Origin: Cryptomeria japonica | Taxonomy: Eukaryota; Streptophyta; Pinopsida; Cupressales; Cupressaceae | NCBI RefSeq assembly: GCF_030272615.1 | Contig: NC_081405.1 | Location: forward strand, 609,448,677-609,512,676 | Reading direction: 5' to 3' | Length of the DNA: 64,000 nucleotides | Shown: in pieces, positions 45,808-56,941 of the stretch | Numbering within the stretch: position 1 is the first letter of the stretch | How the letters are laid out: every line of letters starts with the position of its first letter | Program-made: the position numbers and the translations under genes | Notes under the pieces: model-generated | What the model was told of the DNA's origin: nothing | The model's database searches: none | Seen by the model: only the letters and a program-made list of their open reading frames with translations

Positions 45808-46640
45808 ATGGCAAGTTTGACAGGGAGAATAGAGGTGGAGAAATTTAATGGAATGAATTTTGAGATGTGAAGTTGAGTTAGAACATCTGCTAATGGATCG
45901 AGATCTATGGGATACTGTTGATGCAAATTTTCAAAGACCCTCAAATCCTAGTACAATGGCTCAGTATGATGTTATGGACCCAAAATCCAAGGGTCTAATC
46001 AGACTATGCCAAGCAAGCTCTGTTATGATCAATGTCCAAGAAGAAAAATTTACCAAGAAGCTATGGACTAATCTTGGTGAAATGTATCAAGCGAAATATT
46101 TACGAAATCAAATTTTCTTAAGGAAGAAATTATATTCCTTGAAGATGGAAGAGGGTAGATGAATTATAGACCACATGGAAGCATTCAATATTTTGGTGGC
46201 TCAATTGATATCTATCAAATTTAAGATGGACAAAGAGGAGAAATACCAGATCTTGCTTTGTTCTTTGCCTAATTCGTGGGATTCTCTTGTTATGGCTATT
46301 AGTAGTACTTCTGTTGTTTTCAAATATAAAGATGTGGTGGGTTTCCTCTTAGTTGAAGAGATGTAGAGAAAGGTATGCATTAGTTCAAATGAAGCCCTAA
46401 GTATTTGTGGAAGACCTAAGGATAAAGGCAAGAAGAATGAGAAGTGTAATAAGTCCAAATCCAGAGGGAGATCGAAATCTCTTGGAAAGTCCAAAGTTAT
46501 TTGTTGGAATTGTGGTAAAGTGGGTCACGTCCATAAGGACTACAAAGAAGAAAATAAGAAGAAAACTAAATTTTTTGATTCTGATTCTGAGTCCGAGAAG
46601 GAAGGTGATGATACATTCATTGCATCTTTGGAGACTCATG
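45808..46640 (+). pseudogene. gag of element H
   Basis: ATG 45808 opens MASLTGRIEVEKFNGMNFEM, the Tnt1-type gag start. The conserved W-K codons that should follow are now TGA and shifted. Continuing frames give LLMDRDLWDTVD, DPKSKGLIRLCQASSVMINV, LRKKLYSLKMEEG and LISIKFKMDKEEKYQILLCSLPNSWDSLVM. A zinc knuckle at 46501-46542 reads CWNCGKVGHVHKDY, its last Cys now Tyr. Confidence 0.83.
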
Positions 46641-48010
46641 CAAGTAATGATGCCTGGTTAATTGACTTAGTTACATCTTTTCATATGAGTTCCAATAGAG
46701 ATTGGTTTTTTGAATATGAAGAATTTAATGGAGGTAAGGTGTACTTGGGTGATGATTCATATTTAGACATTGTTGGTCGAGGTAAAGATATAATCAAGTT
46801 TTCTAATAGTAGATTAAACATGATTAATGATGTGTTGCATATCCCTAAATTAAAACAAAATTTGTTATCTGTGAGCGAACTGATAAATGTGGGTGTATAG
46901 GTAGTCTTTTCTCAAGTAGGATGTGAGATGATTAAGGGTGCTATGATAATTACTAGAGGTGTCAAGTTTGACACTCTGTATAAGCTAGATGCATATACTA
47001 TTGAGTATAATAAAACTTTTGAAAAAATTAAATTTGTGCATACTTCATTGGTAGATTTGAGGGTTTCACCGTCAATAGATGGAAATAGCTTTTGGGTACC
47101 TAATAGTGCTCTTTCTTATGAAGAAAATCTACCTGCAGAGAAGACTATGCTATGGAACCAAAGGCTTGGCCACATTGGAGAAAGAGGTCTAAAGACCTCA
47201 AAAAATAAAAACCTTTATGAAGGTTTGAATGATTATAATATTGACTTTGATTTCTGTGAGCATTGCATTTATGGAAAACAAAACAATGTTCAATTTTACT
47301 TGAGTTCTCAAAAATCTTGAGGTGTTTTGGATCTTATTTGTTCTGATGTGTTTGGTCATGTAGATGTTCCTTCAATTAGAAAATCCACATATTAAGTTTC
47401 ATTTATTGATGATTTTAATAGAAGGACATGGGTATATTTTTTAAAGATTAAATCTGAAGTTTTTAGCCGATTTAAAGAATATAAAGAAATGGTTGACTTG
47501 CAGACTTGAAAAAAATTAAAAGTTTGAGGACAGATAATGACAATGAATTTTTCTCTAATGATTTTGATAGATTCTGTAAAGAGTATGGTATTAATAAATA
47601 GAAGACAACTATGTAGTCTCCACAGTAGAGTGGAGTTTTAGAAAGAATGAACAGGACACTGATGGAGAAGGCTAGGAGTATGCTGAGTGGTGCTAGTCTA
47701 GAACAAAAGTTTTAGGCCAAATTTGTTGCCACTTCTTGGTATCTAATTAATAGGTCTCCTACATCAGGCCTTGTTGAAAAAATGCCTATGGAAGCATGGT
47801 CGGGTCAAAAGCCTTCATTGAGACATCTTAGAGTTTCTTCTTGTGAGGAATATGCACATGTGCCAAAGGAGAAGCGAACAAAGTTGGAGAACAAGGCTAT
47901 GGAATGTATCTTCATCAGTACAATTATGGTTTTAAATAATACAAGTTGTCGGACCCTATTACACAAAAAATAATTCATATGAGAAGTGTTATTTTTTGAG
48001 AAATTAAGTC
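46641..48010 (+). pseudogene. Protease and integrase of element H
   Basis: Protease WLIDLVTSFHMSS (DSG lost to DLV) is followed by GKVYLGDDSYLDIVGRG and VLHIPKLKQNLLSVSEL. Integrase: LWNQRLGHIGERGL with the His, FDFCEHCIYGKQ with the paired Cys, then [58 protein letters not shown] and MPMEAWSGQKPSLRHLRV. Catalytic D-D-E positions are readable across frames; stops and shifts occur near 46900, 47320, 47394 and 47510. Confidence 0.85.
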
Positions 48011-48700
48011 AATTTCTATTACATTGCATCCAGAATAGATTAAAAAGGAAGATGTGGTTCAATTCCCTTCTTCACCCAAAAGAGTTGAATCGAGAACCCT
48101 AGATAGGCAAGAAGTTGAGGAGAGCTCGTCTAGCTTTGAATATTTAGAAGAGTAGGAAGAACCTCCAACTCAGCTTGTTCAAAGTTCTACAAGACATAGG
48201 CAACCACCTAAAAGGTATTCACCTAATAACTGTAGATGTATTTTTACTTTGAGTACTAATGTGGATGAGCCAAAATTTGTAGAAGAGGCATTAGGTATGA
48301 ATGATGCAGAATCCTTCAAGATGGTTATGGAATAATAAATGGTAGCTTTGAAAAAGAATGATACATGGGATCTTGTACCATTTGTTAAAGGACAGAAACC
48401 CGTTGGTTGCAAATAGGTGTTCAAGAAAAATATTGGTTCAAATAGAAGCATTAAGAAGTATAAAGCAAGGTTGGTTGCAAAAGGCTACTCTCAGGTTGAG
48501 GGTGTTGACTATGGTGAGATATTTTCTCCTATTTCCAAAATGACAAAAATTAGATTTTTTGTTTCTATTGCTACTGCTTATGATTTAGAGGTTGAGAAAA
48601 TGGATGTGAAAAGTGCTTTCCTTCATGGCGATTTGGAGGAGGATATTTATATGACATAGCCAGAGCACTATGTGGTGAAAGGTACAAGTAATGCGGTTTA
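48011..48700 (+). pseudogene. Reverse transcriptase of element H, first part
   Basis: [56 protein letters not shown] and EKMDVKSAFLHGDLEEDIYM, ending in NAVY at 48700. There the solo LTR I interrupts, and the frame resumes at 49996 as KLKKSLYGLKQ. Confidence 0.85.
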
Positions 48701-49990
48701 TGTTAGGATAACTAGTGAACAACTAAGAGGGGGGGGGGGTGAATCAGTTGTTAACAGTTATAATATTTAATCCGCAATACAACCTTAAACCTAAGCACAT
48801 AAACATTAAAATACCAGTCAAGCAGAAACAAATGCCGATAGACGTAGATACCGGTAAATAATGTAACTCAATAATTAAATAGATAATCAATGCAAAGAAA
48901 CCATACCACATAAACCATGATTTTTGCATGGAAAATCTGGAAAGGGAAAAACCATGGTGGGAAGCCTACCCATAGTCAGATGATACTTCTGCAAAAAGTA
49001 TGTGATACAATGAGGGGCCTACACATGTAGGAAGGCACACTGCCTAGAGCATACTACTCATTACAAAAGAGTCTTACTGACTACAGACGTTAAAACCATG
49101 TCAAGATAAATGGACAACAATCCAATAAAGTGAACTTCCAGAGATAACATCTACCATGCCTGATTATAGTCCTAATTAGGCTCAATACCGGAGGCCTTTG
49201 ACCTCTTCCTTAATCCTAATTCGATCACCTATGATCGACTTGATCCTTTGCATATGATATTATAAATCATGACCACAATACACCTTTTATTCAAACCACG
49301 ATCCAAAATGAGATCTTACATTCATTTATACCAACCCTAAGACATAAACCAATTAGGTCGGCCACCTAAAAGATATTACAATAAGTTCATTACATAATTC
49401 CATATTACAATGATATTCCATGTGGGATTAAGATCAAAACAACAATAACAAATCCATAAATCCTCTTGAAACATCCTAGTAACGTGTAGAGTACACGTTA
49501 TCATGATATCGGTCCATAACCTAGATAGGCACCAAACCTGTTCTAGGTCAACCACACCAAATAAATGTCTTCAAGCAGTTGAAGCATGATCAAAGAACAT
49601 CTTCAACATCCTGAAATCCATCTAGAAGCCCTACCAACACCACTTATGCATCCTGTCATGATTCCTCAATGAAAGCTCTGCTGGTAAAGCCTTAAACCAA
49701 TTTTGGTAAGGGTTTACAAGAGTGTATGATAGTATCCAATACCAGGCCAATACCAATTGACAAAAACATGCTCCAGAATCACGTATCACATGTAACCAAT
49801 CACATTCCATAGATCCAAACATGCCGGAAGTTCCAACAGATAATCTCTTCTGTTGTATCACATGTAACCCGTCTGTCGGTCACCATCCATAACATCTAGT
49901 ATCACATGTAACCCGTCTGTCGGTCACCATCCATAACATCTAGTATTTACGTCAATGCAACACATAATCAATTCATCCATAATGTCAATA
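48701..49990 (-). repeat. Element I: solo LTR of the F-type copia group
   Basis: 1290 bp starting TGTTAGGATAACTAGTGAACAAC, nearly identical in start to F's LTR. It has the G run plus GTGAATCAGTTG motif (48728-48751) and ends TCAATA, a decayed CCAACA. GTTTA flanks both sides (48696-48700, 49991-49995). There is no internal sequence, so it arose by recombination between the two LTRs of a former element. Confidence 0.88.
49857..49944. repeat. 44-bp tandem duplication within solo LTR I
   Basis: Two identical-looking 44-bp units (49857-49900, 49901-49944) that contain CATGTAACCCGTCTGTCGGT. The perfect match suggests a recent slippage event. Confidence 0.9.
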
Positions 49991-50360
49991 GTTTATAAAT
50001 TAAAGAAATCTTTGTATGGCCTCAAACAGAGTCCTAGGATGTGGTACCTAAAATTTGACATATATGTGCTGACCTTAGGATTTGAATGTTCTAAATCAGA
50101 TCAATGTGTTTATTATAGATCTAATGGTGATCATTTCATTTACATTGCATTGTATGTTGATGATATGTTATTAATTGGTAAAGGGAAAGTTATGATTTCA
50201 GAACTAAAGTCTCAACACACTGCTTATTTGAAATGAAAGATCTTGGTACAATGAAAAAATTTCTTGGGATGAAAATTAGAAGAGATAGAGTGAACAGAAA
50301 GCTATGGCTAGGCCAGAGTAAGTATTTGAATTTAGTGTTATAGAGGTTCAACATGCAAGA
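49991..50360 (+). pseudogene. Reverse transcriptase of element H, second part
   Basis: KLKKSLYGLKQSPRMWYLKFD, SDQCVYYRSNGDHFIYIALYVDDMLLIGKG with an intact YVDD, then FEMKDLGTMKKFLGMKI after a frame shift near 50230. Confidence 0.87.
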
Positions 50361-51141
50361 TTATAGACCATTGTGTGTTCCTTTTATAGTTGAAATGAAA
50401 TTATTTGTTGGAGATTCTCCTTCATCCCCATCAGAGATGGAAGCCACGAGAAGAGTTCCCTACCAAAGTGCAGTTGGAATTTTGATGTATGTTATGGTCT
50501 GTACTAGACCAAACATTGCCCAAGTAGTGGGAGTTTTGTCCAGATATATGTCTAATCCTGGTAGAGTTCATTGGGATGTAGTCAAAAGAGTCTTCAGATA
50601 TTTGAAGTGTACCTTAGAGTATTCTCTCTGTTATCATGGTAATTTAGTTGGAGACGTGATTTACCTTGATATTGATGGTTATGTGGATTTAGACTAGGTA
50701 GGTGATATTGATAGAAGAAGATCCACCAGTGCTTATATGTTTACTTTATTTGGTGGTGCAATTAGCTGGATGAGTAAGCGACAGTTTGTGGTTGCTTTGT
50801 CCACTACTAAAATAGAGTATATGGCAGCTAGTCATGCTTATAAAGAGGCCATTTGGCATAAGAGACTATGTTCAGATATTGGAATAAAACAAGGAGCACT
50901 AACAGTATATTGTGAAAGTTAGAGTGCGATCTACCTAGCTATGAACCCAATATTTCATGCCCAGAGCAATCACATTGATGTTCCATATCATTTTGTCAGA
51001 GATATGGTCGAAGATTGCAGGGTGAAGCTAGTTAAGGTAGAAACATTGATGAATGTTGTAGATTCTTTAACTAAGGTTGTGAGCACAAATAAGTTTAGAT
51101 GGTGTTCAAAGTCTATGAGCCTCATGGCCCCTAGGAATTGA
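50361..51141 (+). pseudogene. Connection and RNase H of element H
   Basis: PYQSAVGILMYVMVCTRPNIAQVVGVLSRYMSNPG, HWDVVKRVFRYLKCTLEYSLCYHG and YLDIDGYVDLD (the first RNase H Asp block). Then TKIEYMAASHAYKEAIWHKRL, QGALTVYCES*SAIYLAMNPIFHA, HIDVPYHFVRDMVE and ...DSLTKVVSTNKFRWCSKSM at the C-terminus. Stops lie at 50695 and 50920. Confidence 0.87.
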
Positions 51142-51195
51142 TTCATTGTGTTGACACACCCTTTTCTCTAGCAAGGTGTTCGACAAGTGGGACAA

Positions 51196-52088
51196 TGTTG
51201 AGAAAAATGGTGTATCAACCTTGTATTTACATGAGGTTACTAATTATAGTAAATTTTCATTTGACCAGGAAATAGTGTGAAATTATCCCTGAAGCTTCAG
51301 ATTGGTTAGATAAGCATTCAAGTAAAGTTATGTTACAAGATCAGAGCTAGTTTTGAAGATATTAAATTTTCCATTTTGGATGGGTGCAATGAAAGGTATA
51401 AATTTAATTTTGAGAACTTTAGATCTCCAAAATGCCTTGAAAAGTGGGTGTAAGTGGTGTAGCGGCATACAAAGCAATAGATAATTTCATGAGATTTCTG
51501 GCACTTCAAATAGTTCATCAATAGGACACACGGTTCTCAAGTTATGGCCTCAAAAAGTTTGTACTCTTGAAATAGGAAATATAAAATACATCAAACACAT
51601 AAATGATCTATAAAATGGCAGGACACATGTTGATGTGTGTTTTAACACATCATAGGGCATCTAGAAGGGGGATAAGGTCATCTACACCTTATTGGGTGGT
51701 TTTAGCCCATGGTTCTGTAATACCGTTTGATGGTTTCTTATATTGTATCTCCTATGTATGAGGTGCATGATATAGAGGTTGTGTGTAAGATTCTTATGGC
51801 TATTGAGTTACCTATGAATATTTAACTAGTGGTACTCCTGCGAAGAGATTACTCTACAAGTATATTTTAATTTTTTTCTGATTGCTAAATAGTATATTGG
51901 GTAGCTTTTGGAGTTTGGGGTTTTTTTGCCAAAAGGGTTTTCCCCACGTAAATCACTGTGTTATGGTTTGAATGTTATTATATTTGTTTCTATTTTTTGT
52001 AACTATTGTGACAATCTGTAAAATATTTTTCATTACCCTTATCTGAAGGTTAGTGTAGGAAGTTGTTTTGCTACTTTACTTCCTTACA
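51196..52088 (+). repeat. 3' LTR of element H
   Basis: TGTTGAG...CTTCCTTACA, preceded by AAGTGGGACAA. Followed by ATATT. Confidence 0.9.
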
Positions 52089-52093
52089 ATATT

Positions 52094-53226
52094 TATGCGA
52101 TCTTTCTTAAATATATTATCCATATTAGAATTGCATATTTTGAAATATTCAATAGCTAAGAACCTTGGTAGTTTTCTATGTGATATGCCTTATTTGATGT
52201 ACTATGTATCCATTATTGTCCCTTTTCATCTATTCTTTTTTTTTTTATAATAAATCTGTATGATACTGACTCACCTAAATCTAAGGAGTGTACATTGTAG
52301 AGGTTGGTATGTTGTGGGATTTGTATCTATGGTATATAGAGGTTAAGAATAGTTGCTATTGAATGGGTTCATGTAGGATATATCTTCGATACTGAGTGGG
52401 ATATAGACTATTTATTTCTTAGTCAAAAAAGATATGTCCTCCTTCTCGGAGTCAACTATGCCATTAGATTTTATAAAACACCACAAACCTAGTAGGAATT
52501 TGAAAGAATTAAATGGTCCCTTCATTTCTACAACTTCAATAGCAACATATTGTTTGATTTATTTAATAATAACTTCAACATTTTTCTATGTTCCAAGATT
52601 TTATATTCTATAACCATCTAGTAGATTGATACTCATTAGTGTCTTCACATGCTTATGTCTTCCTAAGTTTTCCTATATGTTTACTATTATAATACTCAAG
52701 TATGATCCTAAAAATACAATCACATACTTTGAATTGATTATTGAGATGTACATTTATAAGCAAAGGTCCCTTCTAATTTGATTTTTTTATAATTGATTTA
52801 CTTATTGCTATTTGTCTTTGTTCTAATATTTCCCCAACAGTTTTAACTTTACACCACATCCTTCTATTATTGAATGATTTATTGTTTAGCTTTGTGGACC
52901 ACCTTTTCATGTTAGATTTTAGTGGGCTAGAAGTATTCCTATTATGCTTCTTTTACACTAGAAACATCATCTTTGTATTATTACAAGTGTGGTTGTCGTT
53001 GCACCAAAAGATCGACATGTTAATGGCTGATACAACCACTAGACTTATAGAATCCACATGAGGCAGTTAGGCCATGTCACAAATCTGAGTGTTGTGCTAC
53101 ATAGCATAAGAATACCAAGGGCACACACGTTTCAATAATCCCCCCTAGCACAAGGGAGGGGTTTGAACCTATGACCAATCTCTGGTACCACTTGTTATAA
53201 GGGTATGTGCAAGCTAATGAGTCACA
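52094..53226. other. No gene seen; flank between element H and the DNA transposon
   Basis: AT-rich with no supported coding frame. At 53141-53196 the minus strand reads a sequence like an LTR end (TTATAACA) followed by AGTGGTACCAGAG, and nearby GGTTCAAACCC. This could be a primer-site remnant of another minus-strand LTR element, but no further parts of one are seen. Confidence 0.4.
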
Positions 53227-53259
53227 AATTTGCAGAAGTTTGTGCATTGGAAAATGTGC

Positions 53260-53550
53260 TCCACAAAACGGGCCCTCGTTTTCAAAAAACAGGGGCCCGT
53301 TCTAAAAAATGGGAGCCCGTTAATGGTTCGGCTTCCTGAGCCGAAAGGTCGCGGGGTGTCGAAGCTAAATAAAACGGGCCCCCGTTTTGTCACAAAACGG
53401 GCCCCCGTTTATAAACAAAACGGGGGGCCATGTTTAAAAAACAGGCCCCCGTTTTGAAATTCTATTTTTACCATTTTTTTAGACAATTTTTCATTTTCAC
53501 CATGACAATGAGTTGACAAGAAGAGATCAAAAACGGCCCCCCGTGCTGTG
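53260..53550. repeat. Left-end array of GC-rich near-palindromes
   Basis: Roughly eight units of the type AAAACGGGCCCCCGTTTT in both orientations lie at about 53264, 53285, 53307, 53367, 53390, 53418, 53440 and 53530. A TTCGGCT...AGCCGAA hairpin sits at about 53327-53345. The array stands out sharply from the AT-rich surroundings. Such subterminal repeats are typical transposase-binding sites. Confidence 0.85.
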
Positions 53551-54600
53551 GTTTCCACTTCAAGCCTCAACCACTATCCCAGGTACACATTCAGTCATCT
53601 ATTTTCACATTTCATAATTTTCTTGTATATTTTTCTTTTTTTTTTGTGTATTATTTAGTTTTTTTTTAATTATTTTAGTTTTTTTTTATAGTAGCATATA
53701 AATAAATTATTTTTTATATTTGTAAATTCTTGATTTTTATCTAAAATATTTTTGAGTAGTTAACCCTAAACCATAATCAACAAATTTAGAAACCAAAACC
53801 AAACCTAGATAATTAACAAAACGAAATCGACACAAACAAAAAATTGAAAATGAAATGGAAACAAAAACAAAAACGTTCAAAAATGAAATTGAAATAAAAT
53901 CGAACATATGTACCTAAATTGTTCTTAATCCTCATTAGGCAATACAAAAGTTACCACTAAATTAGTATAACCTTAAAAGTAATTAACATTACTCTTCAAA
54001 TTTTAGATATGAAAGTTTAGGCTTAGGTTTATGCCATGTCATGGCATAAAGGTCCTATTATGGTCCTATTATGTCATGTGATGGTATAAAAGGATCAATT
54101 ATGGACACAATTTTAGAGAAAAGCTAGATAAGTTACTAAAATTGGAGTTTCATTTACATAGGTTCATAAAGGAAGCTAATATGCCAAATATATAATTCAT
54201 TAATACAAAATAAAAAATATTCTTGATTTATAATTTTGATTGATAATGAGTTTTCTAAATGGGGTGCTAATTATATACACATCCGAAAGATTAGAAAAAT
54301 ATAATTCCCAAGAAGTATTTTGAATATCTTTAGAAGTATATTGGTATATCTAGAATGTAATTTATATTATAAAAGATTTGATATATGATTTGAAGTTGGT
54401 AGATATTTTGAGGAAGATTTATTAGATTATGTTATGATTAAGCTAATATTAGAAGAATGGTTTTAACAACATCTTTTGGTTTTAAAAGGTGCACAAGGTT
54501 TGAAGTTGAAATCATATTCGATTGTATATAATATTAAATTGTTAAGGAGCTATTTTTTTAAAAATAGTTAATTTAAGATATTAGTTGAAGCTATTTGAGA
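53551..54600. other. AT-rich 5' region of the DNA transposon
   Basis: No coding sequence seen. It includes T-rich runs (53635-53700) and an A-rich stretch of AAAACAAAAACG-type repeats (53800-53890). A promoter or non-coding first exon for the + gene may lie between here and 56926. Confidence 0.4.
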
Positions 54601-54840
54601 ACGTGAGATAGTCCTAATGAACACACAAATTAAATTAATGAACCTAGGACAATCACAATGAACATATGATAGTCCCAATGAGCCTCAAATGATCCTAATG
54701 AATGTAGGGCAGTCTTAATGAACCTAAGAAAGTCCTAACGAGCCTAAGAAAGCCATAATGAACTTGGGACAATCCTAATGAACCTAGGATAGTCCTAATG
54801 AACCTACGATAGTGTAAACAAGCCTAGGATAGTGTAAGAA
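54601..54840. repeat. 20-bp minisatellite, about twelve copies
   Basis: Units of AACCTAGGATAGTCCTAATG type start at 54641, 54661, 54681 and every 20 bp up to 54821, with substitutions but no length change. It lies inside the DNA transposon. Confidence 0.88.
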
Positions 54841-56925
54841 AAAATCACTACAAAAAAGACCTCAAATGCGTTAAATGAATTTCCCAATTATGCACTCATG
54901 TTTATCTTTTTTTGGTCATTTGGATACCTTTTTTTACAACATCTTGGTGTATACGCCCCTAAGAAGACCTTTTCCTCAAAAATTTCTTGGATCATGAACT
55001 CCTCATGTGCACCAAACATAAGTTGCCACTTGGAAGCTTCTAATGCACACAATCCTTTCAATCAATCTACTCCATTGATCTCTCAAAACAATCTTAGTCT
55101 TTAATCCTCTATCCTTCATGACTATAAATAAATCATTATATGAGCTATTTTCAAGAACTCTTGTAATGCAATGTTATGTTGCCAATTTAAGCACCTTACA
55201 TCCTATCTTGGTCACAAATCCATCTTGAAGCCATCAACCTTTAGCTACAACAAGAGTTTTCTTTCTGAGATACTATTGTCTTTCATCTTTTATACATTAT
55301 CCTTTAACTTGATCTAAAGGTGGTACTTATGCATAGCATAATGGTTTGAAATTCATAGTTTAAGTCCTTTATTGATTTTTTATGCTTGCTTGCATACACA
55401 TATATTGCTAGAATTTAGCAATTCTTTATAGCTTCTATTTTAGTTTATTTATGAAAGAGTATAAATGAAGCTATATTTAAAGTCAAAATTGTAAGATCCC
55501 CTCAATCATTGAGGTAGAATTCAAAAATTGATTTCACCTCTAATTATATGAAAAATTTAATTTGTCTGTACATATCAAAATCTTTCAAAATTTTGCATAT
55601 TAAACAATAAAATATTGTGATGAACAAGTCTCTAGAGTCTTAAAAACCTTTATTTTCATAAAGTGCCAACACTGCATTATTTCCCTAAAATATTCTCTTT
55701 GATTAATACGAAATTTTAAAATGGTTGCCACTAAAAGTATTAGGTCAGCGAAAGGAATTGGGATATTTAAAAATAGGCTTGCATCACTTTTTTAGCTTCA
55801 TTGAGTTGTAGTTTGTTCATTGACTTAATAATTAAGTGCTTGCAAGTATGATAGTGGAATTTAGGAATGAGGATCATATAGTATGTTAGGAATTTTATTT
55901 GGAATGTTAGTCAAAATAATATTTTAGTTGATAATTATAATTGCATGTGTAAAATATTGTTGAAATTGATTATTTTAAAAGTAAATATTGCAAGGTTAAT
56001 TTTGTTTTTAATTGTTGGCATGTTGTGTTGACTTTTATGTAAGAGTTTCATTTCTTAGTCAACTTTGTAAGAGAATTTGTGTATGAATTGATATCTTAAA
56101 TTTTATAGAAAGATTATATATGAAAACAAATGATTGCGGAGTTTTATAATAAATGATTTATAGGAAATAATATTTTTTGAAGGTTTTGTAAATTATAATC
56201 TTGTGTAGATTTGTTTATGGGAGAAATTTAATGGTGAAATATGCTTAACTCTTCAAAAGTTTTGATGTTTTGTCTTTACATGACAACCACTTAGAATATA
56301 ATATGTTTTAAGTATGTCATTTATAGTCATGGGAGATTAGTTTTTTTTTAAGATTGTCTGAAGACTAATCAATGTAATATGAATTGATGGCAATTATCTC
56401 AAAACTATCTAATTGAATTCTAATAAATTATCATGTACACTAAAACACTAGAAATATGGAGCATCCAAACACACATGTGCATTTTTCAAAATAACTTTAA
56501 GTTAAAGTTAACAAAATATTATGTTGTCTTAGTAATATTGTTTGCATGCTATATATTCTTACACTAGAAGGAGGATCATCTTATTTCTCACTTCTTTATT
56601 GATCTTATGTATGAAATATTTTATATTGATTTTAATAGTTGATGCATTTTACAAGAAATGAATTTATTAAATTGAATATATAATAGATTTATGATGTTTC
56701 ATTGAAAGTTTTTATTAAGTTTTGTGCGCAAATTTTATATTTCAAGATTCAATAGTATGTACATGCATTTTTTTTTAAGTTCAATATTATATTATATATT
56801 TCATGTGTATCTCATTCAACAACATAGAAATGTTACTATTTATAAATGTTTTTTTTTAATTTAGTAAAATAGATTCTTCTTTGACATAGAGTTGTATATA
56901 ATTCATGTATATCTTTATATATGCA
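54841..56925. other. AT-rich region upstream of the + gene of the DNA transposon
   Basis: About 2 kb without supported coding sequence. It ends in a splice-acceptor-like TATATATGCAG (56916-56926) just before the first coding ATG, so part of it is probably a 5' intron or leader. Confidence 0.4.
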
Positions 56926-56941
56926 GGAGTTCTTTGTTATC

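Larger units (their letters stand above)
44790..52088 (+). mobile_element. Element H: Ty1/copia retrotransposon, plus strand
   Basis: 7299 bp, LTRs of 894 and 893 bp, target duplication ATATT. Plus-strand gag, protease, integrase, reverse transcriptase and RNase H of the Tnt1-like kind: CESQ/AIYLA and HIDVPYHFVRDMVE in RNase H, and the GVLERMNRTLMEKARSML integrase block. A solo LTR (I) splits the reverse transcriptase. It differs from A, C and F in LTR sequence, polypurine context (AAGTGGGACAA) and protein sequence. Confidence 0.9.

Noticed and set aside
53230-53457. 75-codon plus-strand open frame with GP-rich sequence (and its mirror at 63364-63561)
   Set aside because: It is the end array of GC-rich palindromes read as codons.
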